Shown here: in pieces, positions 1-5,300 of the stretch
Position numbering within the stretch: position 1 is the first letter of the stretch
Layout of the letters: each line of letters opens with the position of its first letter
DNA from: an uncultured Chitinophagaceae bacterium
GTDB taxonomy: Bacteria > Bacteroidota > Bacteroidia > Chitinophagales > Chitinophagaceae
DNA length: 5,720 bases
NCBI GenBank assembly: GCA_946479005.1
Contig: CAMLEM010000131.1
Span: forward strand, 1 to 5,720
Direction of reading: 5' to 3'
Notes under the pieces: model-generated
What the model saw: only the letters and a program-made list of their open reading frames with translations
What the model was told of the DNA's origin: nothing
Databases searched by the model: none
Program-made: the position numbers and the translations under genes

Positions 1-1
1 A

Positions 2-433
2 ATGACCTCGACGGTAACCTATGAAGGAGGACTTCGCACCACCTGCACCCATCTGAAAAGCGGGAATGCTTTCGAAACCGACGCGCCCCCGGACAACCAC
101 GGAAAAGGCGAGCGCTTCTCTCCCACCGACCTGATGGCCACCAGCCTGGCCACCTGTATGCTCACGGTGATGGGCATCAAGGCCCGCACGATGGGTTTCG
201 ATCTCGAGGCCGTAGAGGTGGAGGTGCTGAAAATAATGAAGGACAATCCCCGTCGCATCGGGGGGATCGAACTCACCTATCACATCCCGGAATCCCTGTC
301 CGGGCTCGACGAAAAAACCAAGGCCATTCTCAGGAACACCGGAAATACCTGCCCGGTTCAGTTAAGTCTTCACCCCGATATTGAAGTGAAGGTTGACTGG
401 GGCGCCTGGAAGGAAATTTCAACGCTGGTATAG
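2..433 (+). CDS. OsmC family protein (peroxiredoxin-like)
   Basis: The 143-residue product has the length and pattern of small OsmC/Ohr-superfamily proteins, which as a family reduce organic or inorganic hydroperoxides in the cytoplasm using a pair of cysteines. The two expected cysteines are visible: Cys52 in the segment LATCMLTVMGIKAR, at the start of the central helix, and Cys117 in TCPV, followed by the SLHPDI segment. The FSPTDL motif (residues 39-44) before the first cysteine is also typical. The N-terminus (MTSTVTYEGGLRT) matches the usual start of this subgroup, so the ATG at base 2 is probably the true start, but only one base of upstream sequence is present and no ribosome site or promoter can be judged. 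The last 15 bases overlap the 3' end of the convergent DUF2851 gene. The substrate cannot be told from sequence, and it may be closer to the YhfA-like branch than to Ohr. Confidence 0.92.
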   Translation: MTSTVTYEGGLRTTCTHLKSGNAFETDAPPDNHGKGERFSPTDLMATSLATCMLTVMGIKARTMGFDLEAVEVEVLKIMKDNPRRIGGIELTYHIPESLSGLDEKTKAILRNTGNTCPVQLSLHPDIEVKVDWGAWKEISTLV

Positions 434-1672
434 AATAGCATTACCAATACTGCATTCCAGGCATCTTCTTTCTTCGCAATACCGGCTTCGCAGCTCCAGG
501 AGAGCCTGCGACTCCGCGGCGTTCCTGCATTCAATTCCCAGCTTACGAAAATTAAGAATGATGTTATTCGCCTCCGCTGCAGTCTTGGAAAGCCATTCAA
601 ATGCTTTTTGCCTGTATGTTTCCCTCCTGTGAAATTGCCCGTACGCGAACAGGGTGGGCACGATGCCGTTGATCAGGATGCTGGCGAACATAGAATCTCC
701 GATTCGTTTATCCATACGGGGGGCCTGTTTATCCGGCAGGTAATGGTATTGCCAATAATCGTTGACCGAAACATCGAATGCAGCCCTGAGTTTCTTCAGG
801 TCGGTTTCCTCTATCACCAGGTCGAGGTGGTGGCCGTTGTTGTGTACGAGCATCGCCAGCTGGGCGAGGCGGATCGTGGGAAAGTTAGCCGGTCGCATCC
901 TTAAGAAATGAATGGGAGCGACAGGTGCCGGGAGGGAATATTTCTTCCGCAGGAACCGGAATTCCCTTTGCAGCATTTTTGGATAATCATCCACGAACTC
1001 CCTGTTTAAAAGACCTGCCTGGCCCAGGAGGAGTGATTCCAGCTGATGGATCTGTTTGCCGTGCCGAGATAAGACATTCACAGGCAGGCTACGCGCGATT
1101 GCCTCGAATGACTCTGCATTCACAGGATGACCAAAATTCCTGGCGAGCTGCCACCAATACACTTCCTGCCAATTGGATTCTTGTTCATAACCTTTCAACA
1201 CTCCCATCGCCTTCCGCTCGCTTCGCTCTGCGAGAAGCCGGTCTTTCCAATTATCCGTCACAAGGGGATCGGCCTGCCGGATCAGTTTTTCGCAGGGTAT
1301 GAAGCTGGTGGCACGCAGCAATTCATCATAACGGTCCAGCAGGAATTTCGGCACCCGGTCCTTCAGCTCCAGTAAAGGCAGGTGGTGGCCGGTGGCATCA
1401 TTCTCCCACACAACGTGAAGAATGACATTGTTGAAATTTGGATCACTGCCGTGTTCGTGAGCCTCCCATCCCGAAGTGAGAATATGTAGCTCCACAGAGC
1501 CAGCCCAGGTCTCCCTCCCGATCTTTAGTCGCGCCTCCAGGAAATCAGGTCCCTGGTTGCAATTCAGCGTGCCCGGTGAAAGGATGGTGATCTCCTCACC
1601 GCTCACCGTGCAAAGATCACCGCGGTTGAAGTATTGCATCTGCCAGATGTATTGAAGAAGTTTTTCCGTCAT
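419..1672 (-). CDS. DUF2851 family protein
   Basis: I recognise this 417-residue protein as DUF2851, a family largely confined to Bacteroidota with no established function. The N-terminal half carries the most characteristic block: NQGPDF (residues 39-44), GSVELHI (58-64), then His72, His74, Asp77 and the NNVILHVVWE strand (81-90). An Asp followed 18 residues later by Glu-x-His, on predicted strands, resembles the acidic core of PD-(D/E)XK nucleases, but this is inference. The C-terminus holds Cys382, Cys399, Cys404 and Cys407; the last three (YCEERRCLEC, 398-407) sit just before a final SIGNAIL segment and look like a metal or Fe-S ligand set. There is no signal peptide or membrane segment, so it is probably cytoplasmic. 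The ATG at 1672 gives the usual family N-terminus (MTEKLLQYIWQMQYF). It is transcribed alone, away from the UbiA gene. Confidence 0.93.
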   Translation of the reverse strand: MTEKLLQYIWQMQYFNRGDLCTVSGEEITILSPGTLNCNQGPDFLEARLKIGRETWAGSVELHILTSGWEAHEHGSDPNFNNVILHVVWENDATGHHLPLLELKDRVPKFLLDRYDELLRATSFIPCEKLIRQADPLVTDNWKDRLLAERSERKAMGVLKGYEQESNWQEVYWWQLARNFGHPVNAESFEAIARSLPVNVLSRHGKQIHQLESLLLGQAGLLNREFVDDYPKMLQREFRFLRKKYSLPAPVAPIHFLRMRPANFPTIRLAQLAMLVHNNGHHLDLVIEETDLKKLRAAFDVSVNDYWQYHYLPDKQAPRMDKRIGDSMFASILINGIVPTLFAYGQFHRRETYRQKAFEWLSKTAAEANNIILNFRKLGIECRNAAESQALLELRSRYCEERRCLECSIGNAILYQR

Positions 1673-1689
1673 CAGTCATTTCCACCGTG

Positions 1690-1719
1690 CTAAGCTATTC
1701 CAGGGAGAATCTGAACCAA
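1690..1719 (-). promoter_or_regulatory. Candidate Bacteroidota promoter for the DUF2851 gene
   Basis: On the minus strand a TTG (bases 1719-1717) is followed after 19 bases by TAGCTTAG (1697-1690), one mismatch from the Bacteroidota -7 consensus TAnnTTTG, and the spacing fits the TTG to TAnnTTTG arrangement. Transcription would start roughly 10-15 bases before the ATG at 1672, giving a short leader. The match is imperfect and such short motifs arise by chance. The rest of the 1673-1815 spacer shows no convincing promoter for the rightward UbiA gene. Confidence 0.33.
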
Positions 1720-1815
1720 TGGGTTTTTCCTCTTGTAAGAAAGAGAATTTAACGGTCTCCCGCTGGTGTAAACACTGCTTTGAAGTTCTTAAAGTATCTT
1801 GCCCAAAATTTTAAA

Positions 1816-2748
1816 ATGAGATTGATCGCGGCATTCCTGAAACTCGTCCGGCTGCCCAATCTCATTTTCATTCTCCTGGCGCAGGTGTTGTTCCAGTATG
1901 CCATTTACCGGCCGTTGTACGGAGAGTTGGTACCGCCAGTCGATACGCTGCGATTCTTTCTCCTTGTGCTGGCATCGCTTTGCATTGCAGCGGCAGGCTA
2001 CATCATCAATGATTACTTCGACATAAATATTGACGAGATCAATAAACCCCGAAAAATGGTCGTGGATCGCGTGATCCACCGGCGCTGGGCCATTGCCTGG
2101 CACGCGATGCTGAGCTTTGCCGGTATCGTTCTTACCGTGCTTGCCCTCCCGGTCTGGAGCAAATGGTACCTGGTCCTGGCAAACATTGTTTGTGTGTGGC
2201 TGCTTTGGTTTTATTCCACGAGCTTTAAAAAACAGTTGTTGATTGGAAACATCGTGATCTCGGTTCTTACTTCCTGGACCATCCTCATTGTATTCTTTTC
2301 GAAGTTTACTTTGGCAGACGCTTTTGGCGGTGCTTACGATATGGATCAAAAGCTTTTCCGCCTGGCGTTGCTTTATGCCGGCTTCGCCTTCATTATTTCG
2401 CTGATCCGCGAAGCGATCAAGGATATGGAAGATCTCCCCGGTGATGAAAAATTCGGTTGTCGTACGATGCCCATCGCCTGGGGGGTTAACGCCACCAAGG
2501 TTTACACGGCCGTCTGGCTGGTCGTGCTGGTCGCTGCTCTCGTGATCGTACAGGTCTATGTATTGCAGTTCAGGTGGTGGCTGCCTGTTGCCTATGCCAT
2601 TCCAATGGTTATCTTCCCGCTCTTCCTGATCCTGTTCAGGCTTAGGAAAGCGAAAACGCCGGCAGATTTCCATTCGCTCAGCAACATCACCAAGTTCGTG
2701 ATGCTGACGGGCATTCTTTCGATGATATTTTTTTATTTCTATTTATGA
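1816..2748 (+). CDS. UbiA-family prenyltransferase (geranylgeranylglycerol-phosphate geranylgeranyltransferase-like)
   Basis: This is an integral membrane prenyltransferase of the UbiA superfamily, which joins a polyprenyl diphosphate to an acceptor. From the ATG chosen here it is 310 residues with about nine hydrophobic segments (roughly 13-32, 45-64, 92-113, 117-134, 143-161, 181-198, 229-250, 254-274, 291-310). Both Mg-diphosphate motifs are present: NDYFDINID at 65-73 and a second Asp-rich loop, KDMEDLPGD, at 202-210. The reading frame stays open back to a TTG at 1780, but ATG 1816 gives the usual short N-terminus (MRLIAAFLKLVRLPN) and follows an A/T-rich stretch as in other Bacteroidota genes. 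Bacteroidota homologues are commonly labelled digeranylgeranylglyceryl phosphate synthase, an archaeal lipid enzyme, and the real acceptor here is unknown. Its stop overlaps the maf start as ATGA, so the two are probably translated together. Confidence 0.92.
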   Translation: MRLIAAFLKLVRLPNLIFILLAQVLFQYAIYRPLYGELVPPVDTLRFFLLVLASLCIAAAGYIINDYFDINIDEINKPRKMVVDRVIHRRWAIAWHAMLSFAGIVLTVLALPVWSKWYLVLANIVCVWLLWFYSTSFKKQLLIGNIVISVLTSWTILIVFFSKFTLADAFGGAYDMDQKLFRLALLYAGFAFIISLIREAIKDMEDLPGDEKFGCRTMPIAWGVNATKVYTAVWLVVLVAALVIVQVYVLQFRWWLPVAYAIPMVIFPLFLILFRLRKAKTPADFHSLSNITKFVMLTGILSMIFFYFYL

Positions 2749-3308
2749 ACAAGATCATCCTCGCTTCCCAATCACCGAGAAGAAAACAATTGCTGGAATG
2801 GGCGGAGATACCCTTTGAAGTAGTGGCTTCCGAAGCAGACGAACGGTTTCCCCCGGGGATGAGGCCGGAGGAAGTGGCCGTTTATATCGCGAGGAACAAA
2901 GCACTTGCCGTAAAAGAAAGCGTGGAACCAGGTAGTATCATCCTCGCAGCAGATACCATCGTAGTGCTGGGCGACCATATCATCGGCAAACCGGTTCATA
3001 CGGAAGATGCTGTGAGTATGCTGCTGGCCCTGTCGGGAGAAATTCACAAAGTGATCACGGGCGTTGTCATTTTGCAGGGCGACCAGGAGATCGCATTCTT
3101 CGATGAGACGGAAGTGGAGTTTTATGAACTCAGCCTTGCGGATATAGAATTCTACACCAAAAAATACAAGCCCTTTGACAAAGCAGGAGCCTACGCGATC
3201 CAGGAATGGATCGGTGTGGTGGGCATCAAAAGCATTAAGGGTGATTTTTACAATGTAATGGGATTGCCGGTGAGCCGCGTAATAAGGGCACTCAGGCAAT
3301 TCCCGTGA
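2745..3308 (+). CDS. maf: Maf-like nucleoside triphosphate pyrophosphatase (YhdE type)
   Basis: The 187-residue product is a full-length Maf protein, a cytoplasmic enzyme that hydrolyses nucleoside triphosphates to monophosphate and pyrophosphate; the YhdE branch prefers dTTP, UTP and modified pyrimidine nucleotides. Family signatures are in place: LASQSPRRKQLL at 6-17 with Ser8, Arg12 and Arg13; Glu33; Lys52 in ARNKA; the catalytic-type Asp70 in AADTIV; Lys82 in IGKPV; DKAGAYAIQ at 145-153; and GDFYNVMGLP at 166-175. The DKAGAYAIQ segment with a Gln points to the dTTP/UTPase rather than the m7GTPase (YceF) branch. The ATG at 2745 overlaps the upstream TGA by four bases (ATGA), indicating translational coupling with the UbiA gene. 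The stop codon directly abuts the stop of the convergent HAD phosphatase gene, with no intergenic base. Confidence 0.95.
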   Translation: MNKIILASQSPRRKQLLEWAEIPFEVVASEADERFPPGMRPEEVAVYIARNKALAVKESVEPGSIILAADTIVVLGDHIIGKPVHTEDAVSMLLALSGEIHKVITGVVILQGDQEIAFFDETEVEFYELSLADIEFYTKKYKPFDKAGAYAIQEWIGVVGIKSIKGDFYNVMGLPVSRVIRALRQFP

Positions 3309-3318
3309 TCACCGGGAA
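3300..3318. terminator. Hairpin spanning the convergent stop codons
   Basis: Arms TTCCCG (3300-3305) and CGGGAA (3313-3318) form a perfect 6 bp stem around the 7-base loop TGATCAC. The loop holds the TGA stop of maf (3306-3308) and, on the other strand, the TGA stop of the HAD gene (3311-3309). The structure is symmetric enough to form in both transcripts and could act as a small bidirectional terminator or a 3'-end stabiliser. No T-tract follows on either side, so it is not a classical intrinsic terminator. Confidence 0.3.
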
Positions 3319-3830
3319 CTGATCGAGGGATCGAATGTCCAATGCCCGTTTATCTTCAGCACTTTTTCGATCACATCCCGCGCACAGGCATCTCCTCCTT
3401 TGAACGGTGAAATGTATTTCACGGCCATTCTCAGTTCAGGCGCTGCATCAGCTGGACAGCAGCTCAATCCCACCACATCCATTACCGGGAGATCGGGCAG
3501 GTCATCGCCCATAAAAAGGACTTCCTTCTCATCCAGTGAATTTTGCCGGATATATTCCTGCACGAAAGCTCTCTTGTCTCCGATAGACATATGCACGTCG
3601 GTGATGCCGAGCTTCTCCAACCGGTTTTTGACGGGAGGAGAGAATCCGCCAGAAACGACAAGCACCCGATACCCTTTCTGTTGAGCCATTTGAAGGCCAA
3701 AGCCATCTCGAATGCTCATCTTCCTTGCCTGCAGTCCATTATCGAGTACCAGTACCGTTCCATCGGTCAGTACACCGTCCACATCAAAGATGAAGGTGGA
3801 GACCCTTGCAAATTCACGGAGCAGGTTCAT
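3309..3830 (-). CDS. kdsC: KdsC-like HAD phosphatase (3-deoxy-D-manno-octulosonate-8-phosphate phosphatase family)
   Basis: From the ATG at 3830 the product has 173 residues, the size of the small cap-less HAD phosphatases that include KdsC, which removes phosphate from Kdo-8-phosphate in lipopolysaccharide synthesis. HAD motif I is FDVDGVLTDG (15-24; Asp16 nucleophile, Asp18 acid/base), motif II is the Ser in VVSGG (58-62), motif III is Lys86 in GDK, and motif IV is GDDLPDLPVM (108-117). A C-terminal KGGDACARDVIEKVL segment corresponds to the substrate-closing tail of KdsC. The frame is open further upstream to 3938, but that extension lies inside iscX, is basic and unlike the family, and ATG 3830 forms an ATGA overlap with the iscX stop. 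The VVSGG in place of the usual threonine-Gly-Arg makes the exact substrate less certain. Confidence 0.85.
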   Translation of the reverse strand: MNLLREFARVSTFIFDVDGVLTDGTVLVLDNGLQARKMSIRDGFGLQMAQQKGYRVLVVSGGFSPPVKNRLEKLGITDVHMSIGDKRAFVQEYIRQNSLDEKEVLFMGDDLPDLPVMDVVGLSCCPADAAPELRMAVKYISPFKGGDACARDVIEKVLKINGHWTFDPSISSR

Positions 3831-4069
3831 TTCTGGTTGTCCCTCCATTCGTACACCCAGGCGCTCTGGATCATTTCCAGGTGGCCTTCCGTACTTTCTT
3901 CTCTTTTTCCGGTGAAACCGGGTATTTGCAACACCCATTCCAGGAGGTCGGTGAACCGGATGCGGTAGATCCTCCCTTCATTGAATTCATCGCCGAATCG
4001 CTCGTATAATTTCAAGGCGATATCCTCGTGGTCATTCCATCCTATGGGTGGTTCAAACATTGTGTCCAT
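3827..4069 (-). CDS. iscX: IscX-like Fe-S cluster assembly protein
   Basis: This is a small acidic protein, 80 residues from ATG 4069. It aligns by eye with IscX/YfhJ, which binds the cysteine desulfurase IscS and modulates Fe-S assembly as an iron-dependent regulator or adaptor. Recognisable landmarks are GWNDHEDIALKLYERF (10-25), the IRFTDLLEWV core (37-46), and the terminal EGHLEMIQSAWVYEW (61-75), which parallels the SNE.LEAI...W ending of the E. coli protein. The usual IscX is about 66 residues; here there is a roughly eight-residue N-terminal addition and a longer loop with RIYRI before RFTD. The open frame begins at a TTG (4099) overlapping the ferredoxin gene, but ATG 4069, 19 bases after the ferredoxin stop, is a better start, and ATG 4060 is also possible. 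It lies between ferredoxin and the HAD gene, overlapping the latter by four bases. Confidence 0.85.
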   Translation of the reverse strand: MDTMFEPPIGWNDHEDIALKLYERFGDEFNEGRIYRIRFTDLLEWVLQIPGFTGKREESTEGHLEMIQSAWVYEWRDNQK

Positions 4070-4088
4070 TTTGTATTGATTGTCTTGC

Positions 4089-4424
4089 TTATTCTCCAAG
4101 GAACTGGGTTTGGTCGGGTATCAGGGCAATGACCTCTCCTTCGCCTTCCAGTAATAAGGACTGGCATCCCAGTCTTGAATTCAACCTCGGGTTTACCGCC
4201 CGGTCAATAAAATCCTCTTCCTTGTCCGAGATTTCGTCAATGTGTTCCATCCCCTGTTCTACATATAAATGGCAGGTGGTGCAGGCGCATACACCTCCAC
4301 AGTTGTGGTGGAGCTCGATATCATTCATCAGCGCGATCTCGAGGAGCGTCAAACCGGGCTCTACATTATTGAATACCACGGGTTCCAGGCCTTTCTGTTC
4401 AAAATTGAATTTAACTGTGTACAT
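4089..4424 (-). CDS. fdx: [2Fe-2S] ferredoxin, adrenodoxin/Isc type
   Basis: The 111-residue product is a plant/vertebrate-fold [2Fe-2S] ferredoxin of the adrenodoxin class. The cluster ligands are clear: Cys42, Cys48 and Cys51 in NCGGVCACTTC (C-x5-C-x2-C) and Cys87 in RLGCQ, with a fifth conserved Cys46 in the loop. Length and ligand numbering match E. coli Isc ferredoxin Fdx, which supplies electrons during Fe-S assembly, and the acidic helix (DEISDKEEDFID, 63-74) is the usual partner-binding surface. The next gene downstream is iscX, as in the proteobacterial fdx-iscX order, which supports an Fe-S assembly role rather than one with a dedicated oxygenase. The ATG at 4424 lies about 24 bases after a strong -7 promoter element. 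A purine-rich AAGGAAG sits directly before the start but is too close to be a normal Shine-Dalgarno site. Confidence 0.93.
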   Translation of the reverse strand: MYTVKFNFEQKGLEPVVFNNVEPGLTLLEIALMNDIELHHNCGGVCACTTCHLYVEQGMEHIDEISDKEEDFIDRAVNPRLNSRLGCQSLLLEGEGEVIALIPDQTQFLGE

Positions 4425-4447
4425 CTTCCTTGTTCTAAAAAGAAATG

Positions 4448-4455
4448 CAAATTTA
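4448..4455 (-). promoter_or_regulatory. Candidate Bacteroidota -7 element for fdx-iscX-HAD
   Basis: The minus strand reads TAAATTTG, an exact match to the Bacteroidota TAnnTTTG -7 consensus, in the 77 bp gap between the DUF2520 gene and fdx. Transcription would begin near 4440, about 16 bases before the fdx ATG. I find no clear TTG -33 element at the expected 19-21 base spacing, so it may be weak or need an activator. Confidence 0.45.
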
Positions 4456-4501
4456 AGGGAGGAAGCTGAAGCGGGAGTTACAGAATCGGTAAATAACCGG
4501 G

Positions 4502-5257
4502 TTAATGTTGTATGCTGCGCGTGAAAGCGAGGTAGATCTCTTTCAGTTTCGGATGCGCATCCAGTAAGGCCAGGTGTTTTTCGATGGTTTCGCTGTCATT
4601 TCGGATGGCCGGCCCGGTTTGACTGAGTTTTGGAGAAACTTCTCTGACCCTTTTTGCCGTTTCCTCGATCAATGGAATAAGCTGCCTGAAGTCCACCGAT
4701 TCCTTATTGCAATAATCCTCCGCAAGTGCGTAAAGGTGATTTGTAAAATTGCTAACGATAACGGCTGCGACGTGGAGTTTAAGCCGTTCCTCCCCTCCTG
4801 CCATATTTAACTCTCCGGGGGAAATGGATCCGGCCAGTTCCGCGAGTGTTTTTTTCGCTTTCTCATCATTGGCCTCAAAATACAGGGGTATTTCCGGGAG
4901 ATGGCTCATTTCTTTTCTCAGGCTCTGGAGCGGGTAGATCACGCCCACGTGTTTGGAAACCCCGCTCAGCACGTCTTTCGAAACCGCTGCTGCCGTATGT
5001 GCCACCACTTTTCCCGGGAACCGCAGGTCGGCCACCACTTCTTCGATCGCATCATCAGGCACAGCCACAATGTAGAGATCTGCATTTTGCGTGATCAGGC
5101 TTTTATAGTTCGTCGATTCGGTGTCCCATTCATAAGCGAGTTCACTGGCGGCGCTCGCGTTCCGTCCGAATATCTGAACAATGTGATGACCTGCCTCCCT
5201 GATCTTCCTCCCCAGCACAGCAGCAACATTTCCCGTTCCAATGAGTACAATATCCAT
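4502..5257 (-). CDS. Rossmann-like and DUF2520 domain protein
   Basis: The 251-residue protein has the two-domain layout of the Rossmann/DUF2520 family, which resembles F420- or NADP-dependent dehydrogenases and pyrroline-5-carboxylate reductase in fold. The dinucleotide-binding start is VLIGTGNVAAVLG (4-16, with Gly7, Gly9 and Asn10). Further marks are VAVPDDAI (64-71), AHTAAAV (86-92), and GVIYPLQSLRKE (105-116) at the domain junction. The helical C-terminal domain carries HVAAVIVSNFTNHLYALAED (162-181) and TGPAIRNDSETIEKHL (214-229). No substrate or reaction is established for the bacterial family; binding of NAD(P) is inferred. ATG 5257 places the Gly motif at the correct distance from the N-terminus. 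It is read in the same direction as fdx, 77 bases upstream of it, and could be cotranscribed by read-through. It is divergent from the SGNH hydrolase. Confidence 0.9.
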   Translation of the reverse strand: MDIVLIGTGNVAAVLGRKIREAGHHIVQIFGRNASAASELAYEWDTESTNYKSLITQNADLYIVAVPDDAIEEVVADLRFPGKVVAHTAAAVSKDVLSGVSKHVGVIYPLQSLRKEMSHLPEIPLYFEANDEKAKKTLAELAGSISPGELNMAGGEERLKLHVAAVIVSNFTNHLYALAEDYCNKESVDFRQLIPLIEETAKRVREVSPKLSQTGPAIRNDSETIEKHLALLDAHPKLKEIYLAFTRSIQH

Positions 5258-5261
5258 TTTC

Positions 5262-5269
5262 TAAATTTG
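5262..5269 (+). promoter_or_regulatory. Candidate Bacteroidota -7 element for the SGNH hydrolase gene
   Basis: TAAATTTG on the plus strand is an exact TAnnTTTG match inside the 43 bp divergent spacer (5258-5300). It would start transcription near 5275, about 25 bases before the ATG at 5301. The -33 region would fall inside the DUF2520 gene and holds only a partial TTG match. The same octamer appears, in the opposite orientation, before fdx. Confidence 0.42.
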
Positions 5270-5300
5270 TAAGATTATATGAAATTACATTAAAACGATT

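Noticed and set aside
1217..1234. Inverted repeat CTCGC/GCGAG in a CGCTCGCTTCGCTC-rich stretch
   Set aside because: It lies in the middle of the DUF2851 coding region, encodes a plausible charged helix (AERSERK), and occurs once only, so it is not evidence for a repeat element.
1780..1815. TTG start extending the UbiA protein by 12 residues
   Set aside because: The in-frame ATG at 1816 gives the family-like N-terminus; the extension adds nothing conserved, and the start would be a rare codon.
1789..2673. A 294-codon open frame on the minus strand opposite the UbiA gene
   Set aside because: It is the antisense shadow of a well-supported membrane protein gene; its translation is polar and low in complexity with no recognisable family.
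2772..3299. A 175-codon open frame on the minus strand opposite maf
   Set aside because: maf is strongly supported by its motifs along its whole length, and the antisense product shows no domain.
3831..3938. Upstream extension of the HAD phosphatase by 36 residues
   Set aside because: It lies entirely inside iscX in another frame, is unlike the family N-terminus, and the ATG at 3830 makes a standard ATGA overlap.
4494..4504. Palindrome TAACC-G-GGTTA at the end of the DUF2520 gene as a terminator
   Set aside because: A one-base loop cannot form a stable hairpin, and no T-tract follows.
5274..5279. TATAAT on the minus strand upstream of the DUF2520 gene
   Set aside because: It fits the proteobacterial -10 box, which the main Bacteroidota sigma factor does not use, and there is no matching -35; chance occurrence in an A/T-rich spacer is likely.
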